Source: Trichoplusia ni
Taxonomy: Eukaryota > Arthropoda > Insecta > Lepidoptera > Noctuidae
Direction: 5' to 3'
DNA length: 64,000 nt
Assembly (NCBI RefSeq): GCF_003590095.1
Contig: NC_039488.1
Span: 6,386,001 to 6,450,000, forward strand
A program made the position numbers and the translations under genes. Of this stretch, positions 1 to 10,580 are shown one piece after another. The notes under the pieces were generated by a model. The model searched no databases. It was not told the DNA's origin and saw only the letters and a list, made by a program, of their open reading frames with translations. Position 1 is the first letter of the stretch. Every line of letters starts with the position of its first letter.

Positions 1-161
1 CTTGTAAAGTAGATATGTCGATGTAGAACAGGTTCTTATCAGCATCGTTCAGTTTCTTGGCGAGTTCCAGGGTGTTGGGGTTGTAGAACTTCCACTCGCT
101 GAAGATGAACCGCTCCAGACGGTTCAGCGAGTTCCAAACGTTCTTGTGGAGACGGAATAAT
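1..161 (-). CDS. FAR coding exon 9 (cut by window edge)
   Basis: From residue 379, acceptor TTCTAG. It encodes LFRLHKNVWNSLNRLERF, EWKFYNPNTLELAKKL and DKNLFYIDISTLQ, the core of the FAR_C (sterile) domain. It is open to position 1, so its true 3' end is not visible. Confidence 0.94.
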
Positions 162-3100
162 CTAGAATATTAGTAAAAAATTTGTAGATTAAAAAAATCT
201 AAACACCCACGTTTTAAATGACAGATTTTATCAAATTTTGACAGTTTTTATAGATGTAAATTGCATTGTCATCGGGTTTGAAGCTATCCTGAAAATTTCA
301 GCGCGCTAGCTTACCGAGAAGTGCCTCAAAATTTAGTTACGATTATGATGTAACATTATTTTTTTAAATAATTTAAATAATTCACAAACATACAAGTCAC
401 AAGCACAAGGTATCCAGACTCAGAACAAGCATTCGTGGATCACACAAATGCTTGGTTGCGGGGATCGAACCCGCGACAATCGCGCTCAGTGGGTTTGGTG
501 TGTGACCTCAACCACTCGGCTATCCGTGCAGTCCAAACTTACATGGGCCTCTTGCCGGACAGGCGCAGCATCATGTCTAGTAGTATGGCGGGGAAGAAGT
601 GCACGAATATAGCTGAGATACGGAACATCAGTAGCGACGGCACGAACGAGAGGTGAGGGTACCTGATGACAACAAGGAACATTAAGAAAAATCTATATAT
701 CATCGGCCTAGCCTTTCCCCAACTATGTTGGGTTCGGCTTCCAGTCTAACCGGAATTCAGCTAAGTACCAGTGTTTTACAAGGAGCGACTGCCTATCTGT
801 CGTCTTTAACCCCCGGTACCTGGCCATCATGATACCTCTTAGACTGGTTGTCAGACTTTCAAATTTCTAGATCTATCTAAGTAAGTGAGCACTAAGAAAG
901 GATTTTTCGAAATTCATCTCCTAAGGTGCAGTCATGTTTAAAGATACAGTAGTAACAACTTGTGACAGTTATGTAAAAATATTTTTAAATGGTTTTCACG
1001 CAAAGGGAACAAGATAAACTAAGTAAACCCTTTAAAATAAATAATGTACTCACCACACAGCGCTCTTCAAGGGATGTTTGTGCAACATTTCATTGACTGT
1101 GTTACCGAGCACTGACCATTTGAACGGTCTGCAGGTGGACGAAGAACAGTGATAAACGGATAGACCGGATCTGGAATAGTTAGAATAATTGACTAGGTGT
1201 AGCGAGTACCTTTGTTCGCATGGTTAACATAATAAAGGCGAAGATAACATAATATTTTGTAAATCTATACTCTATTCTAATATATAAAGTTGAAGAGTTT
1301 GTTTGTTTGTTTGAACGCTCTAATCTCAGGAACTACTGGTCCAAATAGAAAAATTATTTTTGTGTTGAATAGACCATTAATCGAGGAAGGCTTTAGGCTA
1401 TTAACCATCACGCTAGGACTAATAGGAGCGAAGATACAATGGAAAATGTGGAAAAAGCAGGGCAGGTATAAATCAAAACTCATATCTTCTACCCACGGGG
1501 ACGAAGTCGCGGGCAACAGCTAGTTTTTAATAAAAGGAAAACGTTAAATACCTTTATTCGTAAAGGAATTTAATTCTTGTATCCCGCGGCATTACCCGCG
1601 TAGATTATCAGATCACTCAAAAGCATAATCGTGTTTTTTTTTCAAATTGATATAAACAAACCCTATGTTACTTGTATACCCTCAAATACCATGTGTGCAA
1701 ATAACCTATTACATATTAACTCACTTGGTCTTGGCGGCCTCCCAGCCCGCGACCAACAGCTCATTTACAACCACATCTACAGGTATATAGTCTGCTACGT
1801 TCTTCTCAGCTAGAGGTAAGCGACGAACGACACCTGGAATTTAGAATTTAAAACAAAAAACACTTTAATTTTCGATGTACTGGTGAATGATTCAGATGTG
1901 ATAGTTTTTTGGTCTAGTGATTGGTAGTCCTGACTATACCAGAGGTCGTGAGTTCGATCCCCACTCAGGACAAATGTTTTTTCTGTATCTGGGTGTAATT
2001 TATCTAGAATATGTATGTATTTTGATATATATATAAGTATCTCTATCAGTCGTCCAGTACTCATAATACATGCTTTGCTTAGTTTGCCACTAGATGGCGT
2101 TGTGTTAAAGTTGTAGAATGTATATTATTCGAGTTTCGACTCGCTTGCCGCCGCGTCAGCTCAAAATTAAGAACTCCGGTTGGGTCCGAATCTAGTCGGG
2201 CACCCCCGATAAATACGTCCATTCCATTATTTAATAATGAATCATTCTCACGATAGTTACTATTAAAGTATATTATTTATTAAACGTCCAAATTATTTTA
2301 ACAAATACTATGTACCTTTAGCGGCTCCCATAAGGAACCCTTGGGGTCCGACTTTAGAGCAAGTCCAACCGGGTACCGGCTCCTTCCACGAGGCCACAAC
2401 TGAAAAACAATAACAACAGCATTGTTAATAATAATACCAGCCAACATACATATAAAACTAATGTTATAACAAAAAAATTACAAAACATTTTGTTTGTGTA
2501 ATCATGGATCTTGATAAATTGCTTTATTTGCCGCAAGCCCGTATGTGTCTTCCTTTCTAACCAACATTAATAATATGAAACTTTGCAAATTCTTTAAATA
2601 AATAAAATATGTACATTTCCGTAATGAATTGTAAAAAGGAATAAAGTAACCACTAATAAGTATCCAATATTTTTTGTAACTTAATTTTGATGCACGTTCC
2701 GATATCAGGGTGAAATTTTCAGAGTAGCTTCAAAGTCGATGACAATGAAATTTAGAACTACGAAAACTGGACCGATTTTGATGGATTTTGAATGGAGTGA
2801 CATTTAAAAACTTGGGTTTCTATTAATTTAATTCTGTATTACCGGAATGGATGAATTTGCAAGCTTTTTGATATATAATGGTTGAATTTTAACTGTCTGA
2901 TATTATCTTCCATACTTACTCATGGTAGGTCTGACAATAGTGCATGGGAAGTGGTCTGAACACTTAACCACTTCATGTTCAGCCAAGTGCTTCGTGAAGG
3001 TGTACGTATTGGGGTGGCTTTTCAGTAGTCTGCGGAAGAAATTGTGATTATGATAATATTATTATGTCGATGACGATTTTAACTCAAACACTTTATTTGT

Positions 3101-4936
3101 GAAGTATGGCTTTACATACAAATGATTGAATAGTAAATGGTATCAGTATATTCTGCTTTTCAGTTCTGTTATACATATATTATTTAGAAAATAAAAACTC
3201 TTAAGTAAAAATTTATGAATCTTTGAAACATTATTTTTTTCAAAGCGCAGTGGTTGTAGAACCTATTTTGTATTTTTGCTGGGCATTCTGTTATTTCAGC
3301 TTAATATAATGGATCTGATACTGGATGAAATAATTTCATTAATTAGGTTTCAATATTTTGTATTTTTATTTGTAAAAAGAACAGCGCAAGGACTAAGGTC
3401 TATAAACCTTATATTGCGGTTTTACAAACATTCAGATCCCAAGCACAAAGACACCTAGAGTCAGGACAAGCATTTGTGGATCACACAAACACATGTCTCA
3501 CTTGAGGATTGAACCCGCGGCCAGTGAATTGGCGTGGTGACCAAATTAGTGCAGTCGCTATCATGAGCATTACACATATCTCCTATACTATATTATATAA
3601 TAAACTACCAAAAAACTCACTTCTTCTCAATCTCCAGTAACGCATCATCAGATAAGGTATCCACCAGGGAGATAACCTTCTCCGCGTCTTCCGGTGCCTC
3701 ATACACCTTCTCATGAGCTTCCGTGAGGAACGAGTTCACATAGCCTGATGATACATGGATCATCACCTGCAAATATAAGTCAATGTTCAAAAAGGTGATA
3801 ATGTCAGCTGTAACAAAACTGTAGCACAAAAATGCATTTTGTCGGGTAATCCATGCTCAGCTCAGCTCTATGTAGAATTGTTAAATTTTATACTTCCAGT
3901 TTTCTTCAATATGAAAACAGTGCATACCTTTTATAGAGAATTTATTGCTTTTTACGTTCGATGAGGTGCTACTACCAATTTCTGCACTGGGTGGCACCTA
4001 AGTTAGGTGTGTCACTGTACATGACTTATAATAACATTCCTAATACAGCTACAAAATAAAATGTAACCTCTTACTTTCAATTTCTTTGCCTCCTTACACA
4101 GCTCCATAACTCGTCTTGTCCCTAGTAAGTTTATCTTCACAGTAGGCCTTAGGCTCTCCTGGAAGTCCAGGGTAGCTGCGGAGTGGATGACCACCTCTAC
4201 GTTCTCCACCAACGTCTGCCGGTCCTGAGGACTGAGGCCGAGTCCATCTTCTCCGACATCCCCCGCAATGGGGACTAATTTTTGAAATATGTCAGTAGAT
4301 TTTGATTCTAGGAGTTTTTCAAAGACCTGCAAGTAGGAAGGGATTAATTCGATTTTGGTGACACCCTTGGAAGGAAATTACTATTAGCTGAAAGGCAGGC
4401 TGTTGATAATAATGAATGTTTTATGGTTGTTTAGTCTACTGTTGTGTTTAGTTGGTTATGATGATTTATTTACTATGTATTATTAGTAATAGATTGTTGT
4501 CAGTAGTCTTTTTCAGTGTTATATATTAATCTAAAAAACTATACACACAATAAAGCAGATAAAATACTCATAAAAGTAAATTAAACTTTCTGATTGGTTC
4601 CTTCTTTATTATTTTTTTCTGTCTAATAATAGATCAGAATTGTTTTACACGTCACTTAACTTCTAACTTTCTATGCCAAATGAATTATTAATTAAAAAGT
4701 GATTTTTTTTAATTTGGAGATATATTTTTTTAACTTACAGGGTTTTTGGGGAATTCTTGAAGTCTCTCCGATATTTCTTTGCCTTTCTTCGGTCTCATTA
4801 AAAGATATATCTTGCCGGAATCAGGAATACATCGCAGAATTTTCTCAATAAGACATAATCCGACGAAACCCGTGCCGCCGGTAATAAAAAAGTTTTTGCC
4901 CGCGTAAAACGCTCGCACTTGTGATTCTTCCGACAT
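1..4936 (-). CDS. Fatty acyl-CoA reductase (FAR), nine coding exons, 3' part beyond window edge
   Basis: This enzyme family reduces fatty acyl-CoA to fatty alcohol with NADPH, for wax, cuticular lipid or pheromone synthesis, usually at the ER or peroxisome. Joined exons: 4936-4739, 4326-4075, 3766-3621, 3029-2920, 2399-2316, 1833-1725, 1170-1054, 662-543, 161-<1 (1297 nt, 432 codons). All junctions are GT-AG and all phases agree. Seen: Rossmann motif TGGTGFVG at residues 19-26; HSAAT in exon 2; HVSSGYVN in exon 3; active-site Y208-x3-K212 (YTFTK); VRPTM then EPVPGW; YIPVDVVVN; KHPLKSAVWYP; and the FAR_C domain (HKNVWNSL, EWKFYNPN). The start is supported by an in-frame TAG 27 nt upstream. Family members are about 500-540 residues, so roughly 70-110 residues lie left of position 1. 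I cannot assign the paralog; the N-terminus resembles the insect waterproof/CG5065-like clade. Confidence 0.96.
385..533 (-). mobile_element. tRNA-derived SINE, family B, in FAR intron 8
   Basis: Minus-strand copy with a pol III A box (TAGCCGAGTGGTTGAGG) and B box (GGGTTCGATCCCCGC), then a tail with the snap-back pair around TGTGTGATCCACGAATGC and AAGACACCCAGACT-type sequence. About a dozen copies or pieces occur in the window. Its head abuts the exon 8 donor. Confidence 0.75.
543..662 (-). CDS. FAR coding exon 8
   Basis: Residues 339-379, acceptor ATCAG, donor GTAAGT (phase 2). It contains the hydrophobic stretch FRISAIFVHFFPAILLDMM and LRLSGKRP, the conserved H-x-x-P-x3-LD and GxxP linker before FAR_C. 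A SINE head begins only about ten bases past the exon end. Confidence 0.94.
701..872 (-). mobile_element. 5S-headed SINE-like family E, 3' part, in FAR intron 7
   Basis: It contains the family signatures CCAACTATGTTGGG, GGCTTCCAGTCTAACCGG and TACAAGGAGCGACTGCC. The 5S-like head is missing here. Confidence 0.65.
1054..1170 (-). CDS. FAR coding exon 7
   Basis: Residues 300-339, acceptor CTATTCCAG, donor GTGAGT (phase 2). It contains VYHCSSSTCRPFKW, the family VYNxxS...P.W segment, and KHPLKSAVW. An internal CTGCAG at 1134-1129 looks like an acceptor but would drop the conserved VYHC segment. Confidence 0.9.
1271..1523 (+). mobile_element. Lep1-type non-autonomous Helitron in FAR intron 6
   Basis: It starts TCTATTCTAATATATAAAG, has the GTTTGTTTGTTTGAACGC block, and ends GTCGCGGGCAACAGCTAG followed by T. 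TC at the 5' end, CTAG at the 3' end and no target duplication are Helitron hallmarks. Confidence 0.75.
1725..1833 (-). CDS. FAR coding exon 6
   Basis: Residues 264-300, acceptor TTCCAG, donor GTGAGT (phase 2). It reads GVVRRLPLAEKNVADYIPVD and then VVVNELLVAGWEAAKTK, the conserved DxxPVDxxxN helix of FARs. Confidence 0.92.
1906..2107 (+). mobile_element. tRNA-like SINE, family C, in FAR intron 5
   Basis: A box TTGGTCTAGTGATTGG, B box GAGTTCGATCCCC, then the tail with TGTATCTGGGTGTAA and ACTAGATGGCGTTGTG. It matches copies at 25.7, 36.2, 36.8, 47.8 and 52.1 kb. Confidence 0.7.
2125..2240 (-). repeat. MITE family H fragment
   Basis: It carries ACTCCGGTTGGGTCCGAA and CCCCGATAAATACG, the core and arm sequence of the inverted-repeat element seen complete at 38508-38648. 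Confidence 0.55.
2316..2399 (-). CDS. FAR coding exon 5
   Basis: Residues 236-264, acceptor TTTTTCAG, donor GTACAT. It reads VVASWKEPVPGW and then GPQGFLMGAAKG, matching the family pattern EPxPGW-NGPTG-GxGKG. The family Asn-Gly before Pro is Val-Gly here. Confidence 0.92.
2690..2825 (+). repeat. Dispersed repeat fragment in FAR intron 4
   Basis: It shares GAAATTTTCAG...AACTTCAAA-like text and CTGGACCGATTTTGAT with 5880-6080 and 47218-47440. I cannot classify it. Confidence 0.45.
2920..3029 (-). CDS. FAR coding exon 4 (active-site exon)
   Basis: Residues 199-236, acceptor TTCCGCAG, donor GTAAGT. It contains HPNTYTFTKHLAEHEV with the catalytic Tyr208 and Lys212 and then TIVRPTM. It is too short to stand out as an ORF and was found by matching phase and family motif. 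Confidence 0.93.
3432..3560 (-). mobile_element. SINE family B, in FAR intron 3
   Basis: A decayed copy: CAAGCATTTGTGGATCACAC and GGATTGAACCCGCGGCC are recognisable, and the A box region is damaged. Confidence 0.6.
3621..3766 (-). CDS. FAR coding exon 3
   Basis: Residues 151-199, acceptor TTTGCAG, donor GTGAGT (phase 2). It encodes MIHVSSGYVNSF, the FAR counterpart of the usual HVSTAYxN, and ends in a Lys-rich EIEKK. Confidence 0.95.
3767..4738. other. FAR introns 2 and 1
   Basis: Apart from exon 2 (4075-4326) this is plain AT-rich intron. I see no repeat family member in the two introns, unlike the other introns of this gene. Confidence 0.6.
4075..4326 (-). CDS. FAR coding exon 2
   Basis: Residues 67-150 with acceptor TTGCAG and donor GTAAGA, phase 0 on both sides. 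It carries the VPIAGDV and VVIHSAATLDF segments that line the cofactor pocket in extended short-chain reductases, and INLLGTRRVMELC. Confidence 0.95.
4739..4936 (-). CDS. FAR coding exon 1
   Basis: Residues 1-66. It begins MSEESQVRAFYAGK and contains the nucleotide-binding TGGTGFVG and the MRPKKGKE segment typical of FARs. Donor GTAAGT follows after codon 66 (phase 0). A CTTTTCAG just upstream of the ATG (about 4973-4980) could be the acceptor of a 5'UTR exon, so transcription may start further right. Confidence 0.95.
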
Positions 4937-7763
4937 TTTCAGGGTCTCGTAACCAGTTTTAAGCTAAATTCTGAAAAGAGAGACGTAATTAAATTAATAA
5001 ACGTTTTAACATGCAAGTAAATAAGAGTTTTGTTAACTTTTTGCACAGTTTAATAAGTTTAGTAAATTTGACATGACAGGAGAAACTTTACTACTGAATG
5101 TCAATGTCACTTTCTCATATTATCTTTGGACTCATCTTCATTCGGACGCACCGGCCTCTATTATAGTACGCTGAACTGTGATAAAAACTTATTAACGGTT
5201 TGAAGTCCAATGTTTTTTTTGGCGTGCAGAATTTTATTCAGACATCCATTGACGCATTCATTTAAGGCTTGCGTTTATTTTAGAATGTAAATTATAAAGT
5301 AGAACATTGAATCGCTAACTATTTTTTCCAGTTCAGCATATTATTTAGTGGGAACAGTCTATTAGCTAGAGGAACGACAATTCTCTACCTACATACATAC
5401 AATGATATTACAACTCTTTGTAAAGATTGTAGTTAACTGACACTGTTAATAACTCAGTGTGATCTGTTTAACAAGAATAATAGTTGAACTGCAACACTCT
5501 TGAGTTGCCACTTAATAATAAAGGGTAAATATTAGTGCACACGTATAATTATACGGGTGAATCATTATAAATGTTCTTGTTTTACATAAATTACTATGAG
5601 ACACTACGTTTCCATACATTATCCAACCGGTTTATACTAATAGTAAACAAATAATGCACATGGCCACTTAAAATACCTTGAATAATAATACAGGATATTT
5701 GCAAAAATAATCAATGAAAATGTGGAATTTTAGAAAACTGGCCAGGTAGCCCATTATCAACGCTCAAAGTATTTTTTTAGGAATTTTGGAAGAAGGATGG
5801 CTCTCTACACGGCGTCTAAGAGACCTCTAAGAAGTTGGGTTATAATCTACATAATTATGTTGTATTTGCTTCGTCCTACTTTTTCCACTTGTATGTTTGT
5901 TTGTTTGTCGTTAAAGTTGTTTTATTGCAACTAAATTTTGTGGCACTTCCCGATAAGCTAGCAGGCTGAAATTTTCAGGGTAATTTCAAACCCTATGACA
6001 ATGCAATTTACAACTATAAAAACGGCTGGACCGATTTTGATTAAATTTAAATGGAGTGATTAAATTTAAAAACGTGGGTAAGTATTTACATTTTATAAAT
6101 CTATAATTATGTTCTGAGTAGTCTTTTTCCAAGCTATGTTGGACTCAGCTTCCAATCTTAACGGATTCAAATGAAACAATCGACGGTTTCTTTGCTAAAT
6201 GATATGTAATTTGTGGAACGACTGCCTATTGTGTAACGCTAGTACTGACAGGTTTTATAATAATGTAGATCGACGTAAAACCAAGGTTTTATAATGTGGT
6301 ATTTAAAAATTATTGTATGGTTGGGTTTTCTAACTGTTTTATATTATATTTTTAGGTATTAAGTAAGTATATTTAACATCTATAGGGTAATCTTGCTAAA
6401 TAACATGTAAAATAAATAAATATATAAAACTTAAAAAAAATGGAAGCCTTCATAGTTCATTGGGACAATCCCAAATTTTCCCAATGGACAACATAATTTA
6501 AAATGTAAATAATTACCTTAGTAATTTAATTAACCTTGTTTACTTAGCTCTTAAAGCATAAACTTGAACTATAGTCAGCAAAATAAACTTACGTAATAAA
6601 ATTATTGAAAATCATTCGTCATCATTACAAATCACTTTGGCTCGGTACTTAACGTGAGAAATAATAAAAGGTTATGTTAACGTTTCGTAATTCTTTGGCT
6701 GAATGGCGACGGCCGTGGCTTTGTGCAAACATTATTGAATGATGTTACGTAGTCTATGTTTATACGGTTTTGACACACGATAATTAATAGTAATACCTAT
6801 GCATTTAAGATTTTAATTCTGTTTTTATCTTTGATTTGTTTGTGGCAATAGATTTATTACTAGTGGTAGCCCGTGGGTCCGCCGGAGTGGGACTGCTTTT
6901 ATAAGTTGATTAAAATAAACCCAATTTAACTAATATTGCGTGCAAAGTTTGACGACGACCGATTACCTAAGTGTTTTTCGCGGGAAAGCGTAACAAACAA
7001 ACTTACATTGACAATTTTAATATTACGTTATTGAGAATTATTTTTGATCATGAATGCTCGGAAATTCACTGTAAGCAGAAAAAACTAAAACGCTAAAACT
7101 TTTTGTGTGATGTTTTTCATAACTTTGTCCGAGTTTAAGTTTACCGAGTAAAACCAGGCGAAGTAATATGATATATTTTTTTAAGATTTATGTGCACGTA
7201 ACGATTACTTTAATTTCCGTTAATTCCGTTTTTGAAAAATACTAAATTAACATTATTTAAAATAAAAATGGATCAAGGAGTCAAGAAGACAGAATTTTTT
7301 TTTTCATGTCATGTTTAACCAAGTAAGCACATAAACAGCTGGCACAATATTTATTTAGTTTTATAATTTATTAACACAGACATTCTAGCCTCTAAATTTC
7401 AAAGGACGTTAGCAAATCAATATGGGAATGTAGAAATAATATTTCTCATCATTTTTTTATCTAAAATATATTACATTAGGTACATACGTCAATCAAACGT
7501 TTTGTGTAACTTATTTTCGGGTAACGGCGGACCACTCTTATTTTTCTGTTGTCTAGATTTAGTCTATGAAATTATAGGTATGCACCGCATCTTACAAGTT
7601 TGTTCTTTTTTTGTTTAGTGAAATGTACTTATGCAATAATGTCAAGTCACGGTTACTGATCAGTTTTCAACTTTTAAACTTTCATAAGATGCATCATCAC
7701 TATAAATTATACCTGTCCATTCACGTCTCAAACGTTAGAATGTAATAATGAAACATCTTTGCT
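4937..7763. other. FAR upstream region, no coding exon seen
   Basis: AT-rich sequence that should include the FAR 5'UTR and promoter, which I cannot pinpoint. It holds a dispersed repeat at 5880-6080 (CACTTCCCGATAAGC, CTGGACCGATTTTGAT) and a decayed family E tail at 6117-6245. Nothing else is recognisable. Confidence 0.55.
6117..6245 (-). repeat. Family E fragment (decayed)
   Basis: AAGCTATGTTGGACTCAGCTTCCA and AACGACTGCCTATTG match the family E tail with several changes. Confidence 0.45.
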
Positions 7764-8010
7764 TCTATAGTTCTGAAGAGTTTGTTTGTTTGTTTGAACG
7801 CGCTAATCTCAGAAACTACTGGTTCAAATTAAAAAAAAACTTTTCGTGTTGAATAGACCATTCATCGAGGTAGGTTTTTTAGTCTAATATACCATCAGGC
7901 TGCGACTAATAGGAGCGAAGATACAATGGAAAATTTGGAAAAAACGAGGCAGGTTTAAATCATAGTTTATATCTTCTAACCACGCGGACGTAGTCGCGAT
8001 CAACAGCTAG
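7764..8010 (+). mobile_element. Lep1-type Helitron
   Basis: GAAGAGTTTGTTTGTTTG near the 5' end, GTTGAATAGACCATTCATCG in the middle and CAACAGCTAG at the 3' end. Non-coding. Confidence 0.7.
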
Positions 8011-9049
8011 TAGTTTTATATAGTAGTAAATTGATGGATTTGCATGTTTTTTTTTCTGGCCTTTTCTACTGAGAATAGTTAAAAATAATAAAAATACATC
8101 CCATGTTACAATCTAAATTAAGCGTCTTCTTTGGTTAGAAAACATAACCCTCGTAAAGTTATTTTTATTTGAAACATTGTTGATAAGTAATAATTCTCAA
8201 CGAGTCTTAAATTCAATTAAAAAGTAAATACGATTCAAGAAAATAACCCTCTTTAGATAGAACTTTTATTTCGTAAACTCTACTACTATCTTTCCGTTTT
8301 AGAAAACAATTGATAGGTACCTAAAATCATAAATCTTAATTTTATACCAAAAAATCTTTTTTTCTTAAACGGTTTTCATGCAAAACATAGTCAAATGAAG
8401 TCCAAAGTCTTAAAATCAAAGTCGTACGCAATTATGCGAGTTCATCGACCGCACAGTATAATAGTACGCGTTGGTATTCTCATACGCATCCGTGTCGTTT
8501 TCAAGTGAAACCAAAAAGGTTTTATGTTATAGAACCTTAGAGTACCGTTATGCAAAAAGGTTTTTATCTTCCGTTCCCTTTTGAGTGTTGTAAAGGGAGT
8601 TTAAAGGCGGTTATTCTTTTGAATAGTTTTTAGGTGTGTAAAATGGTCTGAATTTTTAACTTTTCTTCTTATTTTATGAATAAGTAGGTTCCTAATTAGA
8701 TATGTTTCAAAACTTTCTACTTATAATTATTTTGTCATTTAAATGCTTAAGCAGATACTTACTTATTCAAGTACAGTAATGTTTTAAAATTACCAAAAAG
8801 GTTGCAACACACTTAGTGCGAGAATATTATGAGAGAATATTTTTATGTAATTACGACTTCGGTAACTACTTGTACCAGGTACCTGGTCTACCTATATTCT
8901 GTAAGTACCTAAGTGCAAGAGAGAAAGTGCTTTCCTTACTCAATAATGTTACGAAAAACGAAAGTACCTGTCCGCCATTTTGTATCTTTTGACATTAAAA
9001 GTCAGGCACAACTTAACTTATTAGCTATTACCTATTATATTGCCCACAG

Positions 9050-9500
9050 GCCCGTCCGCTAGAAATCGAAAATGAATCCACGGGAACCAGTGCCGGCGTA
9101 AGGGCCACTGACACCCCGGGCGAAAATATTGTGGCGCCCACTTGAGGGAAGCAATATCAAGTGTTTGTTTTTTGCTGATCCCAAGTAAAATTATATTTAG
9201 AATTTCATCTTTCCTTTAGCGTTACGTTTGGCGGTGGAAGTATTCCACCTCTAGCGTAGAGCACAGTTCTGAGGGTTTGCGCCAGGAGAGGCAAGACACT
9301 CCAACTTCAGACCTTGGCGCCCCCCAGAATTTGTCGCCCTAGGCCATCGCCCCATCACGCCCCCCCTAACGCCGGCACTGACGTAACATAAAATCAGGAT
9401 CTAAACTATCCTACGTATTAATCCCGGTTATAAACTATCTGTATACCAAGTTTCGTCTAAAATCTAAATCCGTTCAGTGGCTTTTGCGTGAAATAGGAAC
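9050..9500. mobile_element. Helitron fragment interrupted by a hAT MITE
   Basis: CCGTCCGCTAGAAATCGAAAATGA and CCACGGGAAC precede the MITE at 9088-9380, and ACATAAAATCAGGATCTAAACTATCC follows it. Joined, they match the Helitron stretch at 50612-50720, so the MITE landed inside this older element. Confidence 0.6.
9088..9380. mobile_element. hAT-type MITE, copy 1
   Basis: Terminal inverted repeats CAGTGCCGGCGTAAGG and ACGCCGGCACTG bound a 293-bp non-coding body nearly identical to 22406-22712. The flanks ACGGGAAC and ACGTAAC look like a decayed 8-bp target duplication. The body is GC-richer than its surroundings. Confidence 0.8.
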
Positions 9501-9980
9501 ATCCATACATATAAACTTTCATACTCATTTATATGTATACTAGAATTACTGCGATATTGATAAAAATAAAACAATAAATTCATTGATAGGTATGTCGCAA
9601 AAATCCATAAATAGATTTAATCTATTAATAGACATTGCCATAACCTGTCATAACAATTTTATGTTTGTTTCATAAAAAAATATGGTAATATAACATGGAA
9701 TTTTACTATATTGTAAATTTGTAACGTTGTCCGTGTTTTTCCATGTTTTGCGTCCCACTAACCATTTTGATTGCGTATTGCTCAATTGCTAATAGCCATG
9801 TAATTTTGGTAAGAATATAAAATCTTCCATACTTTTAGGGCCATCGATAATAATTATGGATTATGTATAGAGAAGTTAAGCAATGTGAGTCAAGGTTGGA
9901 AATGTGATGGTGACTAATTCTTTTTTCGTTCGTAGATATATAAATTATTGTGTTCTGCTGTGTATTTTACTTAATTCTGG

Positions 9981-10002
9981 AACCTGGATTTAAATCCAGG
10001 TT
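9981..10002. repeat. Perfect 22-bp palindrome
   Basis: The half-site AACCTGGATTT is followed at once by its exact reverse complement. It lies in otherwise featureless AT-rich DNA and could be chance or a dimer binding site. Confidence 0.6.
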
Positions 10003-10436
10003 AAGCGAAGATTGCGGGGTCAGTTTAGTTTGTGGATTGGCGACCGAATGTTTTCCAGATAAAAACTCAAATAGTTAAACATTCGTAGTTGGAAAATTGC
10101 TTAATTGAGACAAAGCAACGCTCGCAGAGGTCATTAACAAGATTGGTGAGAAACTATAGTTTATGGTGACTCGTTTTTAAAGACAAATTGTTAAAAATAT
10201 CTAAACAGAATTCTACTGTCAAAATGAAATATTAAAATAAACTCAAAAATAATCACACTAATATTAGAAATTATATGCTATAGGTTGCTGTCACCTTGGA
10301 TTAATACAGGCTTTTTTTATCCTACTTCGTTAAAGAAGAGTAATGATTTTAGATATATAACCAACGAAGCTGAGAGCAAAAGCTATTTAACATTTCTTAT
10401 CCCAAAGATATAGAAATTGACAATATTATAGTTATT

Positions 10437-10580
10437 TAAGGTCACTTGAATCGGATAGCTCGTGGCTAAAGTAGAACTGCACAAGTTAAGACGATTACGC
10501 TAGACACGGACGGAACATGGATGGGTGACCGTGAAGTGTTTCGGAAAGCACGTGTTGGATTGTGGGTCCCGGCTGTTATT
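10437..10580 (+). mobile_element. 5S-headed SINE-like family E, 5' head
   Basis: ATAGCTCGTGGCTAAAG, GTTAAGACGATTACGC, GGATGGGTGACC and GATTGTGGGTCCCGGCTG in order. The GTTAAG...GATGGGTGACC spacing resembles the internal promoter of 5S rRNA. Confidence 0.6.

Noticed and set aside
435..656. 73-codon plus-strand ORF
   Set aside because: It is made of SINE sequence plus the antisense of FAR exon 8.
1129..1134. CTGCAG as acceptor of FAR exon 7
   Set aside because: It would remove VYHCSSST, which matches the family, and would break the phase with exon 6.
1290..1523. 77-codon ORF recurring in several places
   Set aside because: It is the body of the non-coding Lep1 Helitron; the same frame is broken in other copies.
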